From Listeria farberi (lineage in GTDB: Bacteria > Bacillota > Bacilli > Lactobacillales > Listeriaceae), in the NCBI RefSeq assembly GCF_014229245.1, contig NZ_JAARZJ010000006.1, forward strand, positions 62,001 through 126,000: a DNA stretch of 64,000 nt, in the 5' to 3' direction. Of the stretch, positions 47,853-59,178 are shown piece by piece. The notes under the pieces were generated by a model. It had not been told where the DNA came from, did not search any database, and saw only the letters and a program-made list of their open reading frames with translations. The stretch's first letter is position 1; every line of letters begins with the position of its first letter. The translations under genes were made by a program, and so were the position numbers.

Positions 47853-47912
47853 ATAGACCTTTTTGCTATTCCGTATTAGGATTAATTTAGGCTAACTATT
47901 GTATACACATAA

Positions 47913-48890
<978 letters not shown>

Positions 48891-48899
48891 TAAAAAACA

Positions 48900-48940
48900 A
48901 AAATGGATCTAAAGATTATTTATCTTAGGTCCATTTTTTT
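48900..48940 (+). terminator. Terminator after trxB
   Basis: AAAATGGATCTAAAGAT pairs with ATCTTAGGTCCATTTT, with one internal wobble, followed by a T run. Confidence 0.9.
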
Positions 48941-49001
48941 GCGTGACTACATAGTCCTGAGTAGTGTAAAATGAAATACAAAGACCAGTTAGGAGAGATA
49001 A

Positions 49002-49988
49002 ATGATGAGCGTTGTCGTACTTGGCGGAGCGGGTTATATTGGCTCTCACGCAGTAGATGAATTGATTAATCGTGGCTATGAGGTAGTTGTGGTAGATAAT
49101 CTAGGAACAGGCCATCAAGAATCTATTCACAAAAAAGCAAAATTTTATGAAGGTGATATCCGGGATAAAGTTTTTTTAAGCACTGTTTTTGAAAAAGAAT
49201 CTATTGATAGTGTGGTTCATTTCGCCGCGAGCTCGCTTGTTGGTGAGTCAATGGAAGTTCCTTTAGAATATTTGAATAATAATGTTTACGGTACGCAAAT
49301 CGTTTTAGAGGTGATGGAGCAATTTGCTGTAAAGCATATTGTCTTTTCTTCAAGCGCGGCTACATACGGCGAACCAGAACGTGTGCCAATTACAGAAGAT
49401 ATGCCAACAAACCCAGAAAGTACTTACGGCGATACAAAGCTAATGATGGAAAAAATGATGAAATGGTGCGATAAAGCGTACGGCATGAAATTTGTTGCAT
49501 TACGTTATTTTAATGTAGCTGGTGCAAAAGCGGATGGCTCAATCGGGGAAGACCACAAACCAGAATCGCACCTAGTTCCAATTATTTTACAAGTTGCTCT
49601 TGGTCAACGAGAAAAACTAGCAATTTATGGGGATGATTATAATACACCTGATGGTACATGTATTCGTGATTACGTTCAAGTAGAGGATTTGATAGACGCG
49701 CATATTAAAGCGCTAGAATACCTGAAAAATGGGGGAGAAAGTAATATTTTCAACCTTGGTAGCAGTAATGGTTTTTCTGTGAAAGAAATGCTTGAAGCGG
49801 CTCGAAGTGTAACAGGAAAAGAAATTCCAGCTGAAGTGGTACCACGTCGTGCAGGAGATCCAGGGACTTTAATAGCTTCTAGCGATAAAGTGCATGAAAT
49901 CCTTGGCTGGCAACCGACTTATACAGATGTGAAAGATATTATTGCGACTGCTTGGAAATGGCACGTGTCACATCCCAATGGCTATTAA
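49002..49988 (+). CDS. galE: UDP-glucose 4-epimerase
   Basis: 328 residues. The NAD-binding GGAGYIGSH motif lies at the N-terminus, the catalytic Ser region in [12 protein letters not shown] and the YxxxK in [10 protein letters not shown]. It interconverts UDP-glucose and UDP-galactose. A second ATG three bases in is equally possible. galM and pgcA follow closely, so UDP-sugar supply is grouped; in Listeria this feeds wall teichoic acid or lipoteichoic acid galactose. Confidence 0.93.
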   Translation: MMSVVVLGGAGYIGSHAVDELINRGYEVVVVDNLGTGHQESIHKKAKFYEGDIRDKVFLSTVFEKESIDSVVHFAASSLVGESMEVPLEYLNNNVYGTQIVLEVMEQFAVKHIVFSSSAATYGEPERVPITEDMPTNPESTYGDTKLMMEKMMKWCDKAYGMKFVALRYFNVAGAKADGSIGEDHKPESHLVPIILQVALGQREKLAIYGDDYNTPDGTCIRDYVQVEDLIDAHIKALEYLKNGGESNIFNLGSSNGFSVKEMLEAARSVTGKEIPAEVVPRRAGDPGTLIASSDKVHEILGWQPTYTDVKDIIATAWKWHVSHPNGY

Positions 49989-50003
49989 TAACTACGAAAG
50001 AAT

Positions 50004-51065
50004 GTGGTTTATATCAAAGTAATAAAAGAACATTTCGGGTTGTTTGAAGAAAATGATGTGTGGCAGTGGACGCTGATAAATGATCACGGGATGAAAATGT
50101 GCGTTTTAAATTATGGTGCGATTGTTACTTCTATTGAAACGAAAGATAAATTTGGTGAATTTGCTAATATTAGTCTAGGCTTTTCGAATTTAGAGGATTA
50201 TTTAGCCTATTCGCCATACTTTGGCGCAACACTTGGCCCAGTGGCTGGGCGTATTACCAAAGGACAATTTTCTTTGGATGGTAAGAAAATTCAATTAACG
50301 CAAAATGAAGGCGCTAACCATCGTCATGGAGGTAAACTTAATTTTAGTAAGAAGCTTTGGGATGTTTCAGTGGAAAAAGGTCTTGATCAAATTGTGATGA
50401 CTTTTGAATACTGCTGGGTGAACGGGGAAAATGGCTATCCAGGAAATATCGACGCGAAAATGACTTATACGTTAAATAATAAAAATGAATGGCTGATTGA
50501 TTACGAAGCGAAAAGCGATCAATCGACCATCTATAATCCGAGCAATCATATTTATTTTAATCTGAGTGGAGAAGTCGGTTCGACGATTTTACGGCATCAG
50601 CTTTGGATTAATAGTGACAGATTCCTGCCTATAGATGAGGAGTCCCTCCCAATTGGGGAAAAGCGCTCAGTGGAAAATATTATCTTTGATTTGCGTGCAG
50701 GTCGTGAAGTAGCGGAGATTACACAAAGTCAGGATCAGCAAGTAAAATTAGTTGGAGCGGGGCTGGATCATGCGTTTATTTTAAAACATGAAAATGGTCG
50801 TCCAGATGCAGTTTTGTTTGATCCAAAGTCAGGGCGGCGCTTGGAAATGGAAACCGAATCTGATGCGGTATTAGTATATACAGCAAATAGTTTAGACGGC
50901 TCTTTTGAGATGGATGGGCGAGCTGTACCAAAATATGCTGGCATAACAATGGAAACACAAGGTTTAGTGGATGCGATTAACCATGATGGATTTGGTGATA
51001 TTGTACTTCGACCAGAAAAGCCTTTTACATCTAGGACAGCTTTTCGTTTCACAGTGGAGAGCTGA
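50004..51065 (+). CDS. galM: Aldose 1-epimerase (GalM family)
   Basis: 353 residues. Family motifs: YGAIVTSIETKDKFGE early, GRITKGQFSLDGKKIQLTQN, the catalytic HRHGG region (general acid His) and a later YNPSNHIYFNLSG; the base Glu is expected in TMETQGLVDA. It interconverts alpha and beta hexose anomers. Begins at a GTG with AAAG but only a weak RBS, so the exact start is less sure. Sixteen bases after galE. Confidence 0.88.
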   Translation: MVYIKVIKEHFGLFEENDVWQWTLINDHGMKMCVLNYGAIVTSIETKDKFGEFANISLGFSNLEDYLAYSPYFGATLGPVAGRITKGQFSLDGKKIQLTQNEGANHRHGGKLNFSKKLWDVSVEKGLDQIVMTFEYCWVNGENGYPGNIDAKMTYTLNNKNEWLIDYEAKSDQSTIYNPSNHIYFNLSGEVGSTILRHQLWINSDRFLPIDEESLPIGEKRSVENIIFDLRAGREVAEITQSQDQQVKLVGAGLDHAFILKHENGRPDAVLFDPKSGRRLEMETESDAVLVYTANSLDGSFEMDGRAVPKYAGITMETQGLVDAINHDGFGDIVLRPEKPFTSRTAFRFTVES

Positions 51066-51106
51066 TAAATTTTAATTAAAGAGTTCTAAATGAAGGAGTG
51101 TCGAGA

Positions 51107-52837
51107 ATGAATTGGCAAGAGGAATATCAAAAATGGGTTGCGAATGATAAATTAGATAGCACAATACGAACACAATTAACGGATATGGAAGCAAATGAAA
51201 AAGAACTTGAAGATAGTTTTTATCGTAATATGGAATTTGGAACGGCTGGAATGCGTGGTGTACTAGGTGCTGGAACCAACCGGATGAATATCTATACTAT
51301 TCGTAAGGCGTCTTTAGGATTGGCGCAGTTTGTGGCGGAGAACGGTGAAGAGGCTAAGAAACGTGGGATAGTAATTGCGTATGATCCTCGCCATATGTCA
51401 CGCGAATTTGCTTTTGAATCGGCAGCGGTACTTGGACATCATGGTGTGAAAAGCTACGTTTTTGATGCACTTCGACCAACACCAGAACTTTCTTTTGCAG
51501 TACGTCATTTAAATGCATTTGGGGGGATTGTTATTACAGCAAGCCATAATCCGCCTGAATATAATGGCTACAAGATTTACGGAGAAGACGGCGGACAAAT
51601 GCCTCCAACAGGTGCAAGTGCGGTAATTGATTACATAAATGCGGTAGAAGATATTTTTTCTGTAGAAGTGGCAAAGCAAGCTGACTTAATTGAAAATGGT
51701 TTACTTGAGGTGATTAGTGAAAAGGTAGACCGTCCATATTTAGAAAAATTAAAAGAGGTTATTGTAAATAAAGAGCTTGTTCAAGAACGTGGTGAGGATT
51801 TGAAAATTGTTTTCACCCCACTTCATGGTACTGGTGGAATTCTCGGTGTTCCTGCGCTTGAGAGTGTTGGTTTTACGGATATTATTAAGGTAGAGGAGCA
51901 ATTTGTAAATGATCCTGATTTTGGAACAGTAAAATCACCTAATCCTGAAAACAAAGAAGCATTTTCGCTCGCAATTGAATATGGCAAAAAACATGATGGC
52001 GATATATTAGTAGGAACTGATCCGGATGCTGACCGTTTGGGAGTTGCAGTACGGAATAATGACGGGGAATACGAAGTTTTATCTGGAAACCAAATTGGCG
52101 CGATTATTTTACATTATTTGTTAAAGCAAAAGAAAGCGCAAAATGAACTACCAGAAAATGCGGCTGTTTTAAAATCAATTGTAACAAGTAATCTTGGAAC
52201 AGAAATCGCGAAAGACTTCGGCGTACAAATGATTGAAGTTTTAACAGGATTCAAATTTATCGCAGAACAAATCAAGCATTTTGAGGAAACTGGTAAGCAT
52301 ACTTTTGAATTTGGTTATGAAGAAAGTAATGGTTATATGGTTAAGCCATTTACGCGTGATAAAGATGCGATTCAGGCAGTTCTCGCGATTTCTGAGGTGG
52401 CACTTGTGAGCAAAACGGAAGGGCGGACTTTGCTAGAAGAGTTAGAACAAATTTATGCTGAATTTGGTTATTATAAAGAAGATTTAGTTTCGCTTACTTT
52501 AAGTGGAAAAGATGGATCAGAGCGCATCAAAGAAATTACAAGTGGCTTTAGAGAGCAACTTCCTACTAGTATGGGCGGCTTCCGAATTGAGCGCGCGGAA
52601 GATTATTTAAGAAGTGAAACTACTTGGATTGAAACAGGTAAAACTGGAGAAATTCATTTACCAACAGCAGATGTAATTAAATGTTATTTTGAAGATGGTT
52701 CGTGGTTCTGCTTACGTCCATCAGGGACAGAACCAAAAATTAAATTCTACTTTAGTATTCGTGGTGAAAGTAAAGAAGAAAGTACAACAAAATTAGAAAA
52801 AGTAAAAGCTGATTTAATGCAACATATCGAGGCTTAA
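51107..52837 (+). CDS. pgcA: Phosphoglucomutase / phosphomannomutase (PgcA-type)
   Basis: 576 residues. The phospho-serine loop TASHNPPEYNGYK (about 142-152), metal loop DPDADRLG (about 305), sugar loop FGYEESNGY and phosphate loop RPSGTEPKIK are all seen. It converts glucose-6-P to glucose-1-P for UDP-glucose, used by GalE and for glycolipid and teichoic acid synthesis. The ATG at 51107 has AAGGAG eight bases upstream; a GTG nine bases earlier is less likely. Confidence 0.92.
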   Translation: MNWQEEYQKWVANDKLDSTIRTQLTDMEANEKELEDSFYRNMEFGTAGMRGVLGAGTNRMNIYTIRKASLGLAQFVAENGEEAKKRGIVIAYDPRHMSREFAFESAAVLGHHGVKSYVFDALRPTPELSFAVRHLNAFGGIVITASHNPPEYNGYKIYGEDGGQMPPTGASAVIDYINAVEDIFSVEVAKQADLIENGLLEVISEKVDRPYLEKLKEVIVNKELVQERGEDLKIVFTPLHGTGGILGVPALESVGFTDIIKVEEQFVNDPDFGTVKSPNPENKEAFSLAIEYGKKHDGDILVGTDPDADRLGVAVRNNDGEYEVLSGNQIGAIILHYLLKQKKAQNELPENAAVLKSIVTSNLGTEIAKDFGVQMIEVLTGFKFIAEQIKHFEETGKHTFEFGYEESNGYMVKPFTRDKDAIQAVLAISEVALVSKTEGRTLLEELEQIYAEFGYYKEDLVSLTLSGKDGSERIKEITSGFREQLPTSMGGFRIERAEDYLRSETTWIETGKTGEIHLPTADVIKCYFEDGSWFCLRPSGTEPKIKFYFSIRGESKEESTTKLEKVKADLMQHIEA

Positions 52838-52841
52838 AAAA

Positions 52842-52886
52842 GAAAAATCCCGGAAACTCTATTTAGAGACTTTTCCGGGATTTTCT
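52842..52886 (+). terminator. Terminator after pgcA
   Basis: AAAATCCCGGAAA and CTCT pair with AGAG and TTTCCGGGATTTT, followed by T-rich DNA. Confidence 0.9.
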
Positions 52887-52945
52887 AGCGTGAAGTGTGC
52901 TAAAATAAAAGATAGATATTATTTGTGCGAAAGGATGAGGCAGAA

Positions 52946-53821
52946 ATGGCTTCTAAACAATTAAAGTTAGTAATTATTACTGGGATGTCTGGGGCAGGAA
53001 AAACAGTTGCAATGCAGTCTTTAGAAGATCTCGGTTATTTTTGTGTAGATAATTTACCGCCAAGTTTACTTCCGAAATTTTGGGAGTTAATGAAAGAAAG
53101 CGATAAAATGGATAAAATCGCGCTCGTAATGGATCTTCGCGGTCGTGAGTTTTTTGATTCCATTGAACCAGCGCTAGATGAATTAGATAATACCAATTTT
53201 ATAACAACAAAAATTCTCTTTTTAGAGGCTGATGATAAGGTGCTTGTTTCGCGTTATAAAGAAACACGCCGCCACCATCCACTGGAGCCTAATGGTTCTG
53301 TGCTTGATGGAATTAATGCTGAGCGTGAACTGCTTAGTGATTTAAAAGGGCGCTCACAGTTAGTCATTAATACTTCTAATATGGCGCCGCGTGAACTTAG
53401 AGAACGAATTAACAATGAATTTCAAACAGAAGACAAGGATGTTTTCAATGTCCAATTAATGTCTTTTGGGTTTAAATATGGCATTCCTATTGATGCAGAT
53501 TTAGTATTTGATGTTCGTTTCTTACCAAATCCGCATTATATTGATAAGATGCGCCCGCTAACAGGGCTTGATGAAGATGTTTATGAATACGTGATGAAAT
53601 GGCCAGAAACAGGGGCCTTTTTAGATAAATTAGTTGATTTATTAATGTTTACTCTTCCTTTTTACAAACGAGAAGGAAAAACTCAGCTTGTGATTGCAAT
53701 TGGATGTACGGGAGGACAGCATCGTTCTGTTGCTTTAACAGAATATGTTGGTAAAGCAATCCAGCAAAAATATGAAACAACGATTTCACACCGAGATATG
53801 AAACGTAGAAAGGAACGCTAA
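52946..53821 (+). CDS. rapZ: RapZ/YvcJ nucleotide-binding protein
   Basis: 291 residues. Walker [13 protein letters not shown] (about 13-20), Walker B-like residues in [11 protein letters not shown], and the C-terminal [12 protein letters not shown] signature (about 245-256) are present. RapZ-family proteins bind nucleotides; the E. coli form controls GlmS via sRNA, while the Firmicute YvcJ role is less clear. The ATG at 52946 has AAAGGATGAGG upstream. rapZ-yvcK-whiA is a conserved trio. Confidence 0.9.
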   Translation: MASKQLKLVIITGMSGAGKTVAMQSLEDLGYFCVDNLPPSLLPKFWELMKESDKMDKIALVMDLRGREFFDSIEPALDELDNTNFITTKILFLEADDKVLVSRYKETRRHHPLEPNGSVLDGINAERELLSDLKGRSQLVINTSNMAPRELRERINNEFQTEDKDVFNVQLMSFGFKYGIPIDADLVFDVRFLPNPHYIDKMRPLTGLDEDVYEYVMKWPETGAFLDKLVDLLMFTLPFYKREGKTQLVIAIGCTGGQHRSVALTEYVGKAIQQKYETTISHRDMKRRKER

Positions 53822-53822
53822 T

Positions 53823-54791
53823 ATGAGCAAAGAAACGAAGCCAAAAGTAGTCGTTATAGGTGGCGGAACAGGTCTCCCAGTCATTTTAAAAGGACTTAAG
53901 AAAAAAGAGATTCATTTAACAGCGATTGTTACAGTTGCTGATGATGGCGGTAGTTCTGGTAAAATTCGCGAACAAATGGACGTTCTTCCTCCTGGAGATA
54001 TTCGTAACGTCATGCTTGCTTTATCTAATGTTGATCCGCGCGTAGTAGACTTGTTCCAATATCGTTTTGCTGTAGATGGTGATTTATCAGGTCATGTAAT
54101 TGGTAACTTGATTTTGACGGCATTATCGCAACTTAATGATAGTTACGTTGATGCAATAAATGTTCTTGCTACTGTACTTAAAATTCGTGGTAAGGTCATT
54201 CCAGCAACCGACCAACCGCTTATTTTAAATGCAGAAATGGAAGATGGATCAATTGTTCACGGTGAGTCGCTTATTCCACTTCAAGGCAAACATATTAACC
54301 GAGTATTTATAGAACCCGAAAATGTAAAACCTTATCCAACAGCAGTAGATGCAGTCAAAGAAGCCGATTTGATTGTTATTGGTCCTGGAAGCTTATATAC
54401 AAGTATTTTACCTAATTTATTATTAGAAGAATTAGCTGAAGAAATTACAGCAAGTAAAGCCCAGAAAGTATACATTACGAACATTTTAACGCAAATTGGG
54501 GAAACAGACTTTTTCTCAGATGCGGATCATATCAAAGTCATTCACGAACATGTTGGTAAATCTTTTATCGATAAAACGTTGATTAACACTACAACTGTTC
54601 CAAAAGAATTACTATTTCCTGAAGATGTGGCGCAAGTGGAGCATAATGCGGAAGAAATGGAAAAACTTGGAGTAGAAGCTATTTATCAAGATTTTCTTTC
54701 TACAGAAGACGGACTTGTGCGTCATGCTGCTGATAAGGTGGCGGACGCGCTTTTAGCAATGTTACCTAATAAAATTAATGAAAAGGAGTGA
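53823..54791 (+). CDS. yvcK: YvcK, gluconeogenesis/morphogenesis factor
   Basis: 322 residues, CofD-like fold. Visible are the GGGTGLPVILKGLK N-terminal loop, TVADDGGSSGKIREQ, LPPGDIRNVMLAL and the IVIGPGSLYTSILPNLL segment. Bacillus and Listeria YvcK (GlmR) bind UDP-GlcNAc and are needed for growth on gluconeogenic carbon and for normal wall synthesis. Two bases after rapZ, so cotranscribed. Confidence 0.92.
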   Translation: MSKETKPKVVVIGGGTGLPVILKGLKKKEIHLTAIVTVADDGGSSGKIREQMDVLPPGDIRNVMLALSNVDPRVVDLFQYRFAVDGDLSGHVIGNLILTALSQLNDSYVDAINVLATVLKIRGKVIPATDQPLILNAEMEDGSIVHGESLIPLQGKHINRVFIEPENVKPYPTAVDAVKEADLIVIGPGSLYTSILPNLLLEELAEEITASKAQKVYITNILTQIGETDFFSDADHIKVIHEHVGKSFIDKTLINTTTVPKELLFPEDVAQVEHNAEEMEKLGVEAIYQDFLSTEDGLVRHAADKVADALLAMLPNKINEKE

Positions 54792-54798
54792 GTAAGCC

Positions 54799-55770
54799 AT
54801 GTCATTTGCATCGGAAACAAAGAAAGAATTAACCCATATGGACGTAAGTGATAGCGATGCAAAAGTGGAACTCGCAGCTTTTATTCGAATGAATGGCGCC
54901 ATCTCGTTTTCGAATCAATTAGTTATAATGGACGTCCAAACGGAGAATGCAGCTATAGCTAGGCGAATGTACCAATTACTAAAAGATTTGTATGAAGTGC
55001 CAATTGAACTTTTAGTACGTCGCAAAATGAAACTTAAAAAAAACAATGTTTATATTGTGCGACTAAAGTCTGGCACGCGAGGGATTTTAGAGGATTTACG
55101 AATTCTTGAACCCCCAATGACGTTTACGAAGTCGATTGATAGGGGATTTGTTAAGAAGAGGAGCGCCAAACGTGCTTATTTACGTGGAGCCTTTTTGGCA
55201 AGTGGATCAGTTAATAACCCAGAAACTTCATCGTATCATTTAGAAATTTTTTCTGTTTATGAAGAACACAATGAGGCGATTTGTGCTTTAATGAATCAAT
55301 TTGATCTCAATGCGCGAACACTTGAACGAAAAAACGGTTTTATTACCTATTTGAAAGAAGCAGAAAAAATTACGGAATTCTTAAGCATTATTGGTGCAAC
55401 TAGTGCGCTTCTTCATTTTGAAGATGTTCGGATTATGCGCGATATGCGAAATTCGGTAAATAGGTTAGTTAACTGTGAAACAGCGAATCTCAATAAAACG
55501 ATTAACGCTGCTGTAAGGCAAATTGATAATATTAAGTATATCCAGTCAACAGTTGGGCTGGAAGCTTTACCAGATCGGTTGCGCGAAATTGCCGAACTTC
55601 GGATTGCAAATGAAGATGTTACTTTAAAAGAGTTGGGTGAAATGCTAACAACTGGGCAGGTAAGTAAATCAGGCATTAATCATCGTCTTCGCAAACTGGA
55701 TCAAATTGCCGAACGACTTAGAAGCGGTGAAACTCCAGCGCAAGTTGGGTTAAAAGTTAGCAATAGTTAA
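54799..55770 (+). CDS. whiA: WhiA, DNA-binding division regulator
   Basis: 323 residues. The N-terminal half is a degenerate LAGLIDADG homing-endonuclease fold (about 10-210, with [17 protein letters not shown]). A C-terminal helix-turn-helix lies at about 250-315 ([26 protein letters not shown]). WhiA helps cell division in Bacillus and controls sporulation septation in Streptomyces. Eight bases after yvcK, with AAAAGGAG. Confidence 0.93.
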   Translation: MSFASETKKELTHMDVSDSDAKVELAAFIRMNGAISFSNQLVIMDVQTENAAIARRMYQLLKDLYEVPIELLVRRKMKLKKNNVYIVRLKSGTRGILEDLRILEPPMTFTKSIDRGFVKKRSAKRAYLRGAFLASGSVNNPETSSYHLEIFSVYEEHNEAICALMNQFDLNARTLERKNGFITYLKEAEKITEFLSIIGATSALLHFEDVRIMRDMRNSVNRLVNCETANLNKTINAAVRQIDNIKYIQSTVGLEALPDRLREIAELRIANEDVTLKELGEMLTTGQVSKSGINHRLRKLDQIAERLRSGETPAQVGLKVSNS

Positions 55771-55795
55771 TTAAAAGAAAAGGATGCGAATTAGA

Positions 55796-56812
55796 ATGTC
55801 AAAATTATTTTCAGAATATAAATTAAAAGATGTAACGCTAAAAAACAGAATTGTTATGTCGCCAATGTGTATGTATTCAGTAGAAAATAAAGACGGGATT
55901 GCAACAGATTTTCATTTTGCGCATTACGTTTCAAGAGCAGCTGGCGGTACCGGGCTTGTGATATTAGAGGCTACTGCGGTTCAAGAAGTAGGTAGAATTT
56001 CTGAATTTGATTTAGGCTTATGGAATGACGAGCAAGTACCAGCTTTAAAACGGTTAGTAGATGGCCTTCATAACCACGGGGCAAAAGCAGGTATACAGTT
56101 AGCACACGCTGGTCGAAAAGCAGTTTTACCAGGTGAAATTGTGGCTCCTTCTGCAATTGCCTTTGACGAGAAATCTGCTAAACCTGTAGAACTTACGAAA
56201 GAAGCAATTAAAGAAGTGGTTGCTGATTTTAAACGGGCCGCGTACAGGGCTAAAGAAGCTGGTTTTGATGTAATCGAGCTTCACGCAGCGCACGGTTATT
56301 TAATTCATCAGTTCCTTTCCCCAATTACAAACCGTCGTGAAGATAATTACGGCGGGCCTGCTGGCAATCGTTATAAAATTTTAAGTGATATTATTAAGGC
56401 AGTAAAAGAAGTATGGGACGGACCGATTATTGTTCGAGTTTCCGCTACTGATTATGCACATGGGGGCTTGCAATTAGAAGACCATATTCCTTTTGCAAAA
56501 TGGATGAAAGCAGATGGTGTAGAATTAATTGATGTGAGTACAGGTGGTTTAGTTAATGTAGCGCCACCAGTTTTCCCTGGTTATCAAGTACCATTTGCTG
56601 AGGGGATTCGTCGCGGAGCTGGCATTGCGACTGGAGCGCTTGGACTTATTACACGAGGTGAGCAAGCAGAGGAGATTTTATGCAACGAAAGAGCAGACTT
56701 AATTATCATCGGTCGAGAATTATTACGAAATCCTTATTTTGCCAAAGAGGCTGCTGAAACATTAGGTGAAACAATCGAAGCGCCGAAACAGTATTCGCGT
56801 GCTTGGAAATAA
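55796..56812 (+). CDS. namA: NADPH dehydrogenase, Old Yellow Enzyme (NamA/YqjM)
   Basis: 338 residues. FMN-dependent TIM barrel: conserved Cys25 in MSPMCMYS, His pair in ELHAAHGYLIHQFLSPITNRR, and GLITRGEQAEEIL near the end, where the phosphate of FMN binds. NamA reduces alpha,beta-unsaturated carbonyls with NADPH. The ATG at 55796 has AAAAGGATG upstream; an earlier in-frame ATG lies inside that RBS. A terminator follows and no internalin gene lies between it and the permease. Confidence 0.93.
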   Translation: MSKLFSEYKLKDVTLKNRIVMSPMCMYSVENKDGIATDFHFAHYVSRAAGGTGLVILEATAVQEVGRISEFDLGLWNDEQVPALKRLVDGLHNHGAKAGIQLAHAGRKAVLPGEIVAPSAIAFDEKSAKPVELTKEAIKEVVADFKRAAYRAKEAGFDVIELHAAHGYLIHQFLSPITNRREDNYGGPAGNRYKILSDIIKAVKEVWDGPIIVRVSATDYAHGGLQLEDHIPFAKWMKADGVELIDVSTGGLVNVAPPVFPGYQVPFAEGIRRGAGIATGALGLITRGEQAEEILCNERADLIIIGRELLRNPYFAKEAAETLGETIEAPKQYSRAWK

Positions 56813-56818
56813 ATTGCT

Positions 56819-56858
56819 GAAGCTTGAAGATTACAGATTGTGGTCTTCAAGCTTTTTT
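56819..56858 (+). terminator. Terminator after namA
   Basis: GAAGCTTGAAGA pairs with TCTTCAAGCTT over a 12-nt loop, then six T. Confidence 0.9.
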
Positions 56859-56994
56859 ACATTTTAAATAAAGTTGTAGATATGAGGTATATTTTTTAGC
56901 GTGTTTATGGTAGTATGAATAATAGTTTTCTAGTTAGTTTAAAAATACACAAATAAATTAACTGAAAATTGGAATATAAGTAGGAGGGATTTTT

Positions 56995-58386
56995 ATGACG
57001 AAAGTTAATTCTTTTTTCAGAAAAAAGAGTTTTCATAACCCAGCGACAGATAAACATCATTTAAACAAAACCTTAGGGGCATTTGATTTGACGATGCTTG
57101 GGGTTGGAGCGGTTGTTGGGGGAGGAATATTCATTCTTCCAGGGCAGGTAGCTTCTGTCATAGCAGGACCAGGAATTATTATTTCATTTATTATTGCAGG
57201 AATTGCTTGTTGTTTGGCAGCTCTTTGTTATTCGGAATTCGCTTCAAAATTGCCAGTTGCAGGTAGCGCTTATACATATAGTTATCACGTGTTTGGAGAA
57301 GGAATTGCATGGATTCTCGGTTGGTCGCTTATTTTGGAATATGGTCTTGCGGTTGCAGCGATTGCAAGTGGTTGGTCATCTTATATGAAGAGCTTATTAG
57401 CGGGCTTTGATTTACACATTCCAACAGTTATATCTTCTGCTTATAACCCAAGTGCAGGTACTTACTTTGATTTACTCGCTTTTGTAGTAGTTATGGTTAT
57501 TGGTATTCTACTAAGTTTTGGAATTCGCGAATCTACGAGAGTAAATAATATAATGGTTTTAGTGAAAATTGCTGTTGTTGTCTTGTTTATTATCGTTGGT
57601 GCGTTTTATGTGAAGCCAGATAATTGGACGCCGTTTTTACCATTTGGAGTACAAGGGGTAATCACAGGAGCTTCTACTGTTTTCTTTGCTTATATTGGTT
57701 TTGACGCCGTATCTAGCGCAGCGGAAGAAGTGAAAAATCCGCAAAAAAATATGCCAATCGGGATTATCTCTTCTTTAGCAGTTTGTACATTACTTTATAT
57801 TTTATTATCAGCAGTTTTAACTGGGGTGGTACCATACACTGATTTAGTTGGAGTTAGTGCACCAGTTGCTTTTGCACTTCAAGCTATTAATCAAAACTGG
57901 ATTGCAGGTTTGCTTTCAGTTGGAGCTATTGTAGGAATGACAACCGTCGTACTTGTAATGTCTTATGGTGGAACAAGGTTATTGTTTGCAATGGGACGTG
58001 ACGGCTTACTACCAAAATCTTTCTCAAAAATTAGCAAAAATGATACACCTGTTAGAAATACAATGATTTTTGCAACTGTGATGGGCTTAATTGCCTCTAC
58101 AGTGCCAATGGAAGATTTAGCACAATTAATTAATATCGGAACGCTATTTGCTTTTGCAATGGTTTCTGTTGGAATTTTCTTCTTACGTCGCAATCCAGAG
58201 CTTAATCAAAAAGGCTTTAAGACACCGTTTTATCCAGTAGTACCAGCACTTTCATTTTTACTTTGTGTATACTTAATGCTTAATCTATCTAAAACAACTT
58301 GGATTGCATTTGGCGTTTGGTTTGTACTAGGGATTATTGTTTATATGTTTTATGGAAGAAAACATTCTACGCTACGTTTAAAATAA
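56995..58386 (+). CDS. APC family amino acid permease
   Basis: 463 residues, about twelve TM helices. The cationic amino acid transporter (CAT/YfnA-like) signatures are seen: GVGAVVGGGIFILPG near TM1, SEFASKLPVAGSAYTY after TM2 and VFFAYIGFDAVSSAAEEVKNPQ around TM6. Likely proton-coupled amino acid uptake; the substrate is not readable. RBS GTAGGAGG. Convergent with clpP across a bidirectional terminator. Confidence 0.88.
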   Translation: MTKVNSFFRKKSFHNPATDKHHLNKTLGAFDLTMLGVGAVVGGGIFILPGQVASVIAGPGIIISFIIAGIACCLAALCYSEFASKLPVAGSAYTYSYHVFGEGIAWILGWSLILEYGLAVAAIASGWSSYMKSLLAGFDLHIPTVISSAYNPSAGTYFDLLAFVVVMVIGILLSFGIRESTRVNNIMVLVKIAVVVLFIIVGAFYVKPDNWTPFLPFGVQGVITGASTVFFAYIGFDAVSSAAEEVKNPQKNMPIGIISSLAVCTLLYILLSAVLTGVVPYTDLVGVSAPVAFALQAINQNWIAGLLSVGAIVGMTTVVLVMSYGGTRLLFAMGRDGLLPKSFSKISKNDTPVRNTMIFATVMGLIASTVPMEDLAQLINIGTLFAFAMVSVGIFFLRRNPELNQKGFKTPFYPVVPALSFLLCVYLMLNLSKTTWIAFGVWFVLGIIVYMFYGRKHSTLRLK

Positions 58387-58388
58387 GA

Positions 58389-58428
58389 CAAAAAAAGTGG
58401 GCTTGATTTACAAGCCCACTTTTTTATT
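58389..58428. terminator. Bidirectional terminator, permease/clpP
   Basis: AAAAAGTGGGCTTG and CAAGCCCACTTTTT form a perfect 14-bp stem, with A and T tracts on either side. Confidence 0.92.
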
Positions 58429-58430
58429 AA

Positions 58431-59027
58431 TTAGCCTTTTAAGCCAGATTTGTTAACGATGATGTCATCAATTAAACCATAATCTTTTGCTTCTTGAGCA
58501 GTCATGAAATTATCACGATCTGTATCGCGAGCAATTACTTCATAGGTTTGCCCTGTTTTTTCAGCCATAATAGTATTCATACGTTCTTTGACTTTCAAAA
58601 TGTGACGAGCAGCAATTTCGATTTCAGTTGCTTGACCTTGAGCACCGCCTAGTGGTTGGTGAATCAAAATTTCTGCATTCGGAAGAGCAAAACGTTTACC
58701 AGATGCACCAGCAGTTAGTAAAAATGATCCCATCGAAGCAGCCATACCCATACCGATAGTTTGTACGTCAGCTTTAACAAAATTCATCGTATCGTAAATG
58801 GCCATCCCAGCTGAAATACTTCCTCCTGGAGAGTTGATATATAAGAAAATATCTTTTTCAGGATCTTGAGCATCTAAGAATAATAATTGAGAAACAATGG
58901 AGTTAGCCACATTGTCATCAACTGCAGAGCCTAACATAATAATTCTGTCTTTTAATAAACGAGAATAAATGTCGTATGCGCGTTCACCGCGGCTAGTTTG
59001 TTCAATTACTGTTGGAATTAAGTTCAT
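58431..59027 (-). CDS. clpP: ClpP, ATP-dependent protease proteolytic subunit
   Basis: 198 residues. The catalytic triad is Ser98 ([10 protein letters not shown]), His123 (LIHQPLGG) and Asp about 172 (TDRDNFM). Fourteen copies form the barrel that degrades substrates fed by ClpX, ClpC or ClpE. The RBS AGGAGG is 7-8 bases ahead of the ATG. A CtsR box overlaps its promoter, so it belongs to the class III heat-shock regulon. The short N-terminus matches the housekeeping ClpP2 of Listeria. Confidence 0.96.
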   Translation of the reverse strand: MNLIPTVIEQTSRGERAYDIYSRLLKDRIIMLGSAVDDNVANSIVSQLLFLDAQDPEKDIFLYINSPGGSISAGMAIYDTMNFVKADVQTIGMGMAASMGSFLLTAGASGKRFALPNAEILIHQPLGGAQGQATEIEIAARHILKVKERMNTIMAEKTGQTYEVIARDTDRDNFMTAQEAKDYGLIDDIIVNKSGLKG

Positions 59028-59075
59028 ATCAGATTCCTCCTGTTAAATTGTAGATTTTAAATTAGCTTTGTTTAT

Positions 59076-59105
59076 ATCATACACGAATGGTCAAATTAGG
59101 TCAAA
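59076..59105 (-). promoter_or_regulatory. clpP promoter with CtsR operator
   Basis: On the plus strand, GGTCAAATTAGGTCAAA (59089-59105) is a perfect CtsR heptad repeat GGTCAAA-N3-GGTCAAA. On the minus strand, TTGACC (59099-59104) and TATGAT (59076-59081) with a 17-bp spacer form the promoter, so CtsR covers the -35 and spacer. Confidence 0.92.
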
Positions 59106-59178
59106 TGATAAAGTTTGTAGCAAACTATTTTTAAAAAATTTAACAAAAAGGTATACTATATTGAAAGGAAGGTGCATC

